Part shown: positions 47,520 to 53,352 of the stretch, piece by piece | Position numbering within the stretch: position 1 is the first letter of the stretch | Layout of the letters: each line of letters starts with the position of its first letter | Program-made: the position numbers and the translations under genes | Assembly (NCBI GenBank): GCA_002319815.1 | Contig: DCFR01000010.1 | Coordinates: 1-53,352, forward strand | DNA from: Megamonas sp. UBA1799 | Lineage (GTDB): Bacteria; Bacillota; Negativicutes; Selenomonadales; Selenomonadaceae | Length of the DNA stretch: 53,352 bases | Direction of reading: 5' to 3' | The notes under the pieces: model-generated | Seen by the model: the letters and a program-made list of their open reading frames with translations, nothing else | What the model was told of the DNA's origin: nothing | Database searches by the model: none

Positions 47520-49937
47520 TCAGCTTTCCGCTTTCGTTTTTGATTTGGCTTTGACAGCCGCCGGCTTTTTCGCCGCAGCTTTTTTAGCGGCTGTTTTGCG
47601 GACCGTTGTTTTCGCCGCTTTTGCCTTCGTCGCTTTTACCTTCGTCGTCTTCGAAGCCGCCGCCTTGCGCCCGGAAGTTTTTCCCGCCGGTTTAACCCCG
47701 GCCGCCGCTTCTCCGCCAGCCGCCGCCGCTTTTTTCTCCGCCTGCAGCTGCAAGCGCTGCAGTTCCTGATTGATGGGATGATCGATCCGGCTCTCACAAG
47801 CAGCGTTGCTGCAGTAAGCCATGCCCCGACCGTTTTTAAAATGATGCTTCAGCATCAGGGCCCCGCATTTTTCGCAAGGTTCTGCCAGCGGAGTATCCCA
47901 GGTGACATAATCACAATCTGGATAATTGCGGCAGCCATAAAATAACCGGCCGCGTTTCGTCCGCCGTTCCACAATACTGCCGCCGCATTTCGGGCACTTG
48001 GCACCGGTATCCTTAAGCAGCGGTTTGGTATTGCGGCATTCCGGGAAGCCCGGGCAGGCTAAAAACTTTCCATATCGTCCTTGTTTCACCACCATCATGC
48101 GTCCGCAGAGTTCGCACGCCACATCCGATACTTCCACCGGCAGCTCGACATGGCCGATTGCCTCATCGGCTTTGGCCAGGGTAGCGGCAAACGGTTCATA
48201 AAATTTCCTCAGCAGCTGCGTTTTCTCCACTTTGCCTTCGGCAATGTCATCCAGCTCGCGTTCCAGCCCCGCGGTGAACTTCACATCCACAATATCCTGA
48301 AAATATTCTTCCAGCATATCGACGACGATAAAGCCCAGCTCTGTCGGCTGAAAATGCTTATCGGCCCGGATCACATACCCACGCGCCAGAATTGTCTCAA
48401 TGATCGGCGCATAAGTGCTCGGACGGCCAATTTCTTTTTCCTCCAGCGTTTTTACCAGCGAAGCTTCATTATAGCGCGGCGGCGGTTCCGTGAAATGCTG
48501 CTCCGGCAAAACCTTGCTCAATTCAAGCCGGTCGCCGACTGCCAGCTCCGGCAGCAGCACATCTTTTTCCTTTTTTTCCTCGGTACCGGCATAGACAGCC
48601 ATGAACCCAGGAAACTTGAGCTGGGATCCGTTCGCTTTCAATTGATAGCGTTCGCCGGCCTGAATCGCCACCGACAGCGTATCGTATACCGCTGGTGTCA
48701 TCTGGCAGGCAACAAACCGCTGCCAGATCAGCGTGTATAGCCGCAGCTGATCCCGGGACAGATAGGATTCGATATCCTCCGGCGCTAAGAGAACACTCGT
48801 CGGGCGAACAGCTTCATGCGCGTCCTGCGCATTCTTGCCGGCCGCATAGACATTCGGCTTGGGCGGAATATAAGCGCTGCCGAAACGCTGCTCCACATAG
48901 GTCCGCGTTTCTTCCAGCGCCAGATCCGATATGCGCGTTGAATCTGTACGCATATAAGTAATAAGACCGACCGGCCCCTTACGGCCAAGATCGAGACCTT
49001 CATAAAGCTGCTGTGCCAGCATCATCGTCTTGCGCGAAGTAAAACCCAGTTTACGGGCAGCGTCCTGCTGCAGACTGCTCGTATTAAAAGGAGCCGCCGC
49101 CTTTCGCTGCCGCTGCCGCTTTTTGACGTCGGACACCAGAAACGACTGCTGCTCCAGATCGGCCGCAATCGCCCGGGTCGTTTTCTCATCGCCGAGAACC
49201 GGTTTCTTGCCATCAACACCGGTGAGCCCGGCATCAAATAAATGCGACCGTCCCTTGCGCAGTTTCAGCCCGACGGTCCAATACTCTTCCGAAACAAAAC
49301 GCTGGATCTCTTTTTCCCGGTCACAGATCAGTTTGACCGTAACCGACTGCACCCGCCCGGCCGATAAGCCCTTGCGCACCTTGCGCCAGAGCAGCGGACT
49401 CAGCTTGTATCCCACCATGCGGTCCAGCATCCGACGCGCCTGCTGCGCGTCGACCCGATCCAGATTGATCGGATGCGGCTCCTTGACCGCTGCCTGAATC
49501 GCCGGCTTAGTTATCTCATTAAATATAATACGACAATTATCCGATGCATTCAGCCCCAGGATATAAGCCAAATGCCAGGCAATCGCTTCTCCCTCGCGAT
49601 CCGGATCGGAAGCCAGATAAATCTGACCGGCGCCTTTGGCCTCTTTTTTCAGCGCCTTGATAAGATCTCCCTTGCCCCGGATATTAATGTAGCGCGGCGT
49701 AAAATCATGCTCTACATCTATGCCAAACTGACTCTTCGGCAAATCGCGCAAATGCCCCATAGAAGCCCGCACGATATACTTTGTTCCCAGATATTTCTCG
49801 ATCGTTTTTGCCTTGGCTGGCGATTCTACGACCACCAGCGTCTTTTTTTCTGTTTTGGTCCCTGCAGTACGCTTTTTCCCTGCGGCAGACTTTTTAGCAC
49901 GAACCGTTGTCGTTGTCTTTAACTCAGTACGATTCAT
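47520..49937 (-). CDS. topA: DNA topoisomerase I
   Basis: 805 residues: Toprim domain (LVVVESPAKAKTIEKYLGTK, ASDPDREGEAIAWHL), active-site Tyr328 in GLITYMRTDSTRIS, and three C-terminal zinc-ribbon repeats with CX2C pairs (ACELCGRMMVVKQG, AKCPKCGGSIVERRT, PCEKCGALMLKHHF). The N-terminus has an unusual 30-residue Lys/Thr/Ala-rich lead before the Toprim, and the C-terminus ends in a long Lys/Ala-rich tail. AAAGGAGGG precedes the ATG, which overlaps the dprA stop as ATGA. It relaxes negative supercoils. Confidence 0.97.
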   Translation of the reverse strand: MNRTELKTTTTVRAKKSAAGKKRTAGTKTEKKTLVVVESPAKAKTIEKYLGTKYIVRASMGHLRDLPKSQFGIDVEHDFTPRYINIRGKGDLIKALKKEAKGAGQIYLASDPDREGEAIAWHLAYILGLNASDNCRIIFNEITKPAIQAAVKEPHPINLDRVDAQQARRMLDRMVGYKLSPLLWRKVRKGLSAGRVQSVTVKLICDREKEIQRFVSEEYWTVGLKLRKGRSHLFDAGLTGVDGKKPVLGDEKTTRAIAADLEQQSFLVSDVKKRQRQRKAAAPFNTSSLQQDAARKLGFTSRKTMMLAQQLYEGLDLGRKGPVGLITYMRTDSTRISDLALEETRTYVEQRFGSAYIPPKPNVYAAGKNAQDAHEAVRPTSVLLAPEDIESYLSRDQLRLYTLIWQRFVACQMTPAVYDTLSVAIQAGERYQLKANGSQLKFPGFMAVYAGTEEKKEKDVLLPELAVGDRLELSKVLPEQHFTEPPPRYNEASLVKTLEEKEIGRPSTYAPIIETILARGYVIRADKHFQPTELGFIVVDMLEEYFQDIVDVKFTAGLERELDDIAEGKVEKTQLLRKFYEPFAATLAKADEAIGHVELPVEVSDVACELCGRMMVVKQGRYGKFLACPGFPECRNTKPLLKDTGAKCPKCGGSIVERRTKRGRLFYGCRNYPDCDYVTWDTPLAEPCEKCGALMLKHHFKNGRGMAYCSNAACESRIDHPINQELQRLQLQAEKKAAAAGGEAAAGVKPAGKTSGRKAAASKTTKVKATKAKAAKTTVRKTAAKKAAAKKPAAVKAKSKTKAES

Positions 49938-51040
49938 AGGGTTCCCTCCTTTACGACCCGGCTGTAAGCGCGGTTCTCATCGGCAGCAATCAACCCGCGC
50001 AGCTCCATTTGCAGCAGCAAAAAAGCAACGTTGGAGGCGTCCCTGCCATGCAGCCGGCAAATAATAGCATCGACCGGCTGCGGCACATCATAAGACAACA
50101 ACGCATAAATGGCTTGTTCCTCCGGCGACAAATCCGGCGCCGAGGCGCTGTCAGTCTGACCGGCTTTCTTATCCTCCACCGCCCATGCGTATTCATCGAG
50201 CACATCCTGCGCCTGCGTCACTAGTTTAGCTCCCTGCTGAATCAATCGATTGCAGCCCTGACTGGTCGCCGAATAAATGCTGCCCGGCACCGCAAAAACA
50301 TCGCGGCCTTCACTCAAAGCCATCTCGGCCGTAATAAGCGATCCGCTGCGTTCAGCTGCTTCCACAACAATGGTCCCCGAAGATACCCCGCTGATAATAC
50401 GGTTGCGCGCAGGGAAAAAAGCCGGCGACGGCCGCGTTCCCGGCGCATATTCCGAAAGGACCACGCCCTGCTCCGCAATGGCATCCAGCAGCTTTCGATT
50501 CTCCGGCGGATAAACGATATCCACTCCGCAGCCGAGTACCGCCGCCGTCCGTCCCGTTTGCAGCGCGCCGCGATGCGCCGCGCTGTCAATGCCGCGAGCA
50601 GCACCGCTCACTACCGTCACCCCACGCTTTGCCAACTCCAAGGCCAGCGCCTCGGCTACGCTGCGGCCATAAGCACTCAAGCGGCGTGATCCTACCACGG
50701 CCAGACGATGCACCGTCGGCTGCATCCTGCCCCGGTAAAAGAGCACGGACGGCGGCTGAAAAATTTGTTTCAACAAGGCCGGATATTCCGGATCTTCCGG
50801 AATGCACAGCGCAATCTTCTTTTGCCGGCAAATTGCCGCCAACTGTTCCGGATAGGCAGGCTGTTCTTCGCGCCATTGCCGAAGCCCGGCTGCAGCTGCA
50901 GCCGGCAAACACGCCGTCAGTTCCGCCGCCGGAGCCTGCCAAGCCTCCGCAGCACTGCCAAAATATTCCACCAGCCGCTTCACACCGGCAATGCCGATCC
51001 CCGAAGCCCGCTGCAGAGCCGCCCGATAAAACCGCTCCAA
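49934..51040 (-). CDS. dprA: DprA/Smf, DNA-processing protein
   Basis: About 368 residues with SAM-like N-terminal part (RASGIGIAGVKRLVEYFGSA), the Rossmann core of DprA (LAVVGSRRLSAYGRSVAEAL, SGAARGIDSAAHRGALQTGR, GCGVDIVYPPENRKL, IISGVSSGTIVVEAAERSGS) and a C-terminal winged-helix part. AGGAGG 8 bases before TTG 51040 (LERFYRAALQ) suggests a TTG start; the ATG at 51058 overlaps the binding site. DprA loads RecA on incoming single strands in natural transformation. Confidence 0.95.
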   Translation of the reverse strand: MERFYRAALQRASGIGIAGVKRLVEYFGSAAEAWQAPAAELTACLPAAAAAGLRQWREEQPAYPEQLAAICRQKKIALCIPEDPEYPALLKQIFQPPSVLFYRGRMQPTVHRLAVVGSRRLSAYGRSVAEALALELAKRGVTVVSGAARGIDSAAHRGALQTGRTAAVLGCGVDIVYPPENRKLLDAIAEQGVVLSEYAPGTRPSPAFFPARNRIISGVSSGTIVVEAAERSGSLITAEMALSEGRDVFAVPGSIYSATSQGCNRLIQQGAKLVTQAQDVLDEYAWAVEDKKAGQTDSASAPDLSPEEQAIYALLSYDVPQPVDAIICRLHGRDASNVAFLLLQMELRGLIAADENRAYSRVVKEGTL

Positions 51041-51082
51041 GCAATCGCCTCCTGCCATTCGTACATTAAGTTACATCTTTTT

Positions 51083-51111
51083 ATACTACACAAGTCGAAC
51101 TTGATTTGCAA
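51083..51111 (-). promoter_or_regulatory. tentative promoter of dprA-topA
   Basis: On the minus strand TTGCAA (51111-51106), a 17-base spacer and TAGTAT (51088-51083) lie 25 to 45 bases before the dprA start, downstream of the folB terminator. Both boxes match 4 of 6. Confidence 0.35.
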
Positions 51112-51151
51112 CCATTTTCAGTAAATTTTCAAAAAAGTCCCGAAAAAATGT

Positions 51152-51184
51152 AAAAAGCGTTGTACCTGTCGCCAGATACAACGC
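51152..51184 (-). terminator. terminator of the folB transcript
   Basis: On the minus strand GCGTTGTA and TACAACGC pair perfectly around a 12-base loop, followed by TTTTTAC. It lies 15 bases past the folB stop. Confidence 0.85.
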
Positions 51185-51199
51185 CATTGCGTTACGCAG

Positions 51200-51562
51200 T
51201 TATTTTGCTTTTGATGTAGCTTCGACTTCCACGTAATCAATCGGTCCGGAAATAGGAACCGATGGCTTACGCACACAGGTTGTAACCTCACCAATTTGAG
51301 GATACGCCTTCAGCAGCTGTTCATTCACATGAACCGCCAATGCCTGCAGCAGCATAAAACGTTTATTTTCCACAACATCCTTGACCTGTGTATAAACGAG
51401 CGCCGTATCTACCCCATCCTTTGGATCATCCGTAAGCTCTGCCTTGTCGTCCCGAGTGACCATCTCAACGTCGACATAAAACTTCTGTCCTTGCTCCCGT
51501 TCATATTCATAAATGCCATGGAACCCATAAAACATCATATTGTGAATCCGAATTTTTGCCAT
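51200..51562 (-). CDS. folB: dihydroneopterin aldolase (FolB)
   Basis: 120 residues of the FolB family: IRIHNMMFYGFHGIYEYERE, FYVDVEMVTRDDKAELTDDP, DTALVYTQVKDVVENKRFML, then CVRKPSVPISGPIDYVEVEA. The conserved Glu and Lys (VRKPSVP) of the active site are present. ATG 51562 (MAKIRIH) is preferred: AGGGAG precedes it, and the family starts there; the frame is open to 51592. It makes 6-hydroxymethyl-dihydropterin in folate synthesis. It follows the dihydropteroate synthase N-domain gene by 61 bases. Confidence 0.93.
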   Translation of the reverse strand: MAKIRIHNMMFYGFHGIYEYEREQGQKFYVDVEMVTRDDKAELTDDPKDGVDTALVYTQVKDVVENKRFMLLQALAVHVNEQLLKAYPQIGEVTTCVRKPSVPISGPIDYVEVEATSKAK

Positions 51563-51623
51563 AAATAACATCTCCCTGAATGTATTCATCAACTCATTTA
51601 TTTCATTACTTCGTCATAACCAA

Positions 51624-52010
51624 TTAAATTCCTGCTGACTTTTCCTCAATTTTTAACAAAAACATCGTCAGCGCATCGGCAATGTCTTTAAGGCCAAATG
51701 GCTGCAGCTGTAATTCGGCGATAGCCAGCCGATACTGCCGCACGGTTCCCAGCAATATCACATCGGTATATTCACCGCGAAAAGCCGAGGTTTTCCAGGA
51801 AACCGCCGCATCAGCCCCTTTGGCCAAAAAAGTCTGTTTGAGCAGATTGGCCGCTTTAAGAGGAACTTGGTTCAATTGGACGACGCGAAAGACCGCCTTT
51901 TCCTTTAAAATCTCCGCGCCGCGCGGATCCGCGCCAATCTGCAAAATAGCCTCCTTCGCCTTGACCATATTGGGAAACTCATGTATACTCATCTGTATAT
52001 TCTCATTCAT
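51624..52010 (-). CDS. stand-alone dihydropteroate synthase N-terminal domain
   Basis: 128 residues. FRVVQLNQVPLKAANLLKQT followed by AKGADAAVSWKTSAFRG, DVILLGTVRQYRLAIAELQL and QPFGLKDIADALTMFLLKIE resembles the roughly 120-residue extension found before the TIM barrel of many clostridial dihydropteroate synthases (where the pattern is ..AAN.LKQEML..GG.AAV.. and ..LLMGT..QY..L..KL..QPFGL..). No barrel follows here; the stop is real and folB comes next. Its function alone is unknown. GGGAGG precedes the ATG. Recognition is from memory of the family pattern, so medium confidence. Confidence 0.6.
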   Translation of the reverse strand: MNENIQMSIHEFPNMVKAKEAILQIGADPRGAEILKEKAVFRVVQLNQVPLKAANLLKQTFLAKGADAAVSWKTSAFRGEYTDVILLGTVRQYRLAIAELQLQPFGLKDIADALTMFLLKIEEKSAGI

Positions 52011-52026
52011 TTACGCATCCTCCCTA

Positions 52027-52056
52027 TTGATTCTTGTCTGTCTTTTATTGTATCAT
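52027..52056 (+). promoter_or_regulatory. putative promoter of the nicotinate phosphoribosyltransferase gene
   Basis: TTGATT (52027-52032), an 18-base spacer and TATCAT (52051-52056) on the plus strand. A minus-strand TACAAT (52052-52047) overlaps the -10 and may serve the divergent folate genes. Confidence 0.45.
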
Positions 52057-52071
52057 AGGAAGGAGCGCAAA

Positions 52072-52140
52072 GTGAACTATATCCGGCAGACGCCGGAATC
52101 AACCTATCTAGGAGGCCTTTTGAATGACAAAACGACTTGA
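52072..52140 (+). CDS. possible 22-codon leader ORF
   Basis: GTG at 52072 follows AGGAAGGAG and reads VNYIRQTPESTYLGGLLNDK plus two residues, ending inside the next gene (17-base overlap). It could couple translation of the nicotinate phosphoribosyltransferase. The predicted transcription start near 52063 would leave little of its ribosome binding site, and the sequence shows no family, so it may be chance. Confidence 0.2.
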   Translation: MNYIRQTPESTYLGGLLNDKTT

Positions 52141-53176
52141 TCCCAATTCCTTTGATTTCCCGGTCGAGAAAATCAAAAGCGGCTTTTACAGTGATATTTA
52201 CTTTTTACGCACACAGGAAATTTTGAATCAGGCCAACCAGCATCCGCAAGTAACCGTACAGATCTTTCAGCGCGATTATGCTACCTTGTGCGGCATTGAC
52301 GAAGCCATTGCCCTGATCAAACGCTGTGCGTTTCATCCGGAAAACATCAAGATCAAAGCGCTGCACGATGGCGACAAGATCGAACCTTGGGAAACGGTTA
52401 TGCTCATTGAAGGCGATCTGGCTGACTTTGCCCATCTGGAAACAATTTACCTCGGGCTTATTGCCCGGCAGACTAAGGTAGCGACGAATACCAGCCGTTC
52501 CGTCGCCGCGGCCAACGGCAAACCGGTTCTTTTCTTCCCATCCCGTTTTGATCATTACGCGGTGCAGGAGGGCGACGGCTATGCCGCTAAAATCGGCGGC
52601 ATGAGTGGTGTTTCGACCCCGGCCAATGCCGTTGCCTGGGGCATTGAAGCTGCTGGAACCATTCCGCATTCCCTCATTGCCGCCTGCGGGGGAGATACGC
52701 TAAAAGCGACCCTCTTATTCGATAAATACATGGATCCCAAGATCAGCCGCATCGCTCTGGTCGACTTCAACAATGACTGCGTCAATACCAGCTTGGCCAT
52801 TGCCCGCGAACTGGGCGACCGCCTCAGCGGCGTACGCCTTGACACCTCGGGCAATATGGTCGACGTATCGCTGATCGGTCAGATGGGCCATTTCAAACCG
52901 ACCGGCGTCAACGAACAACTGGTGCGCAATGTACGCGAAGCGCTGGACCGCGAAGGTTTCCAACACGTAAAAATCGTTGTTTCCGGCGGTTTTAATCCGG
53001 AACGCATCCGTCTCTTCGAAGAAAATCACGTCCCGGTCGATGTCTACGCGGTTGGCAGCAGCATATTCGCTACCAATGTCGACTTTACCGCTGATATTGT
53101 GCTGGTTGACGGCAAACCCTGCGCCAAGACCGGACGCAGTTATAACCCGAATTCACGGCTGGAAGTTGTGGAATAA
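52124..53176 (+). CDS. nicotinate phosphoribosyltransferase
   Basis: 350 residues of the Firmicutes-type nicotinate phosphoribosyltransferase in the quinolinate phosphoribosyltransferase superfamily: IKSGFYSDIYFLRTQEIL, TIYLGLIARQTKVATNTSRS, FPSRFDHYAVQEGDGYAAKI, then RIALVDFNNDCVNTSLAIAR, GVRLDTSGNMVD and KIVVSGGFNPERI of the phosphate-binding end. It salvages nicotinate to nicotinate mononucleotide for NAD. GGAGG lies 10 bases before the ATG. It diverges from the folate genes and precedes a 25-codon ORF by 12 bases. Confidence 0.92.
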   Translation: MTKRLDPNSFDFPVEKIKSGFYSDIYFLRTQEILNQANQHPQVTVQIFQRDYATLCGIDEAIALIKRCAFHPENIKIKALHDGDKIEPWETVMLIEGDLADFAHLETIYLGLIARQTKVATNTSRSVAAANGKPVLFFPSRFDHYAVQEGDGYAAKIGGMSGVSTPANAVAWGIEAAGTIPHSLIAACGGDTLKATLLFDKYMDPKISRIALVDFNNDCVNTSLAIARELGDRLSGVRLDTSGNMVDVSLIGQMGHFKPTGVNEQLVRNVREALDREGFQHVKIVVSGGFNPERIRLFEENHVPVDVYAVGSSIFATNVDFTADIVLVDGKPCAKTGRSYNPNSRLEVVE

Positions 53177-53188
53177 GGAGACGATGTA

Positions 53189-53266
53189 ATGGGAGATTTA
53201 TTTTTGCTGATGCTCATATTTCTCATGTTTGCCTATGCTTTCTGGGATGAAATCTTTACGGAATGA
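53189..53266 (+). CDS. small membrane peptide (25 aa)
   Basis: An ORF with AAGGAG 8 bases before the ATG, 12 bases after the preceding stop and ending 13 bases before a terminator. The product starts MGDLFLLMLIFLMFAYAFWD and is a single membrane helix with an acidic end. The ribosome binding site, tight placement and terminator support a real small gene. No family is recognised. Confidence 0.6.
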   Translation: MGDLFLLMLIFLMFAYAFWDEIFTE

Positions 53267-53279
53267 GCAAACTGCAGCC

Positions 53280-53321
53280 AAGACCGCTGTCCGGCATACC
53301 CCCGGACAGCGGTCTTTTTAT
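53280..53321 (+). terminator. rho-independent terminator
   Basis: AAGACCGCTGTCCGG (53280-53294) and its exact complement (53302-53316) pair perfectly around a 7-base loop, followed by a T run. It closes the nicotinate phosphoribosyltransferase transcript and its small ORF. Confidence 0.93.
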
Positions 53322-53352
53322 TGTAATAAACTCAACTTTCCCACCTGCAAAA

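Overview
Organism. The right four fifths of the window is a Firmicutes chromosome. The order dprA-topA-trmFO-hslV-hslU-codY followed by flgB to fliA and a swrB-like gene is essentially the Bacillus subtilis fla/che region. CodY, the two-domain CheC, CheD, FliY, FlhF/FlhG and a FapA-family protein all fit a motile Firmicute. A Negativicute such as Selenomonas, Pectinatus or a relative is my best guess. That is an inference, because nothing in the window proves an outer membrane.

Layout. (1) Bases 1 to about 9880 are AT-rich and look like the integrase end of an integrated mobile element. It holds a cut-off M23 peptidase gene, hypothetical and small membrane ORFs, a DUF4406-like gene, a parA/parB pair, coiled-coil and unknown genes, xis and a tyrosine integrase. 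These are followed by two divergent XRE-repressor switches flanking a DUF5710-exonuclease VII fusion, then two tandem XRE genes. The element abuts the 3' end of a tRNA-Arg(UCU) gene, the likely attachment site; its other end lies left of the window. (2) A tRNA-Pro(UGG)-tRNA-Arg(UCU) operon (9877-10107) has a perfect consensus promoter. (3) A roughly 33-kb flagellar and chemotaxis gene run reads leftward from flgB (43002) to the swrB-like gene (10203). (4) codY, hslU, hslV, trmFO, topA and dprA (43267-51040) read leftward. (5) folB and a stand-alone copy of the N-terminal domain found on many clostridial dihydropteroate synthases (51200-52010) read leftward and diverge from a nicotinate phosphoribosyltransferase gene (52124-53176), which is followed by a 25-codon ORF and a terminator.

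How the genes work together. The flagellar run encodes the rod base and MS ring (FlgB, FlgC, FliE, FliF), the switch (FliG, FliM, FliY), the export gate and ATPase (FliO-FliR, FlhA, FlhB, FliH, FliI, FliJ), the hook and its length control (FlgD, FlgE, FliK), motor accessories (FliL, MotE-like, FlbD), placement proteins (FlhF, FlhG), a PilZ brake, the chemotaxis core (CheY, B, A, W, C, D) and sigma-28. Several genes overlap by 1 to 8 bases, which suggests translational coupling. Rod genes flgF/flgG, flagellin, motA/motB, cheR and chemoreceptors are not in the window. On the element, the repressor switches and the int/xis pair suggest a regulated lysogeny-like or excision decision, and parA/parB suggest a plasmid-like phase.

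Most unusual content: the DUF5710-OB-exonuclease VII fusion with all four catalytic residues; two mirror-image repressor switches with the operator inside the promoter spacer; a duplicated hairpin with a conserved core behind two successive genes; a ParB-site-like palindrome between parA and parB; ATGA-coupled small membrane ORFs; and the free-standing dihydropteroate synthase N-domain beside folB.
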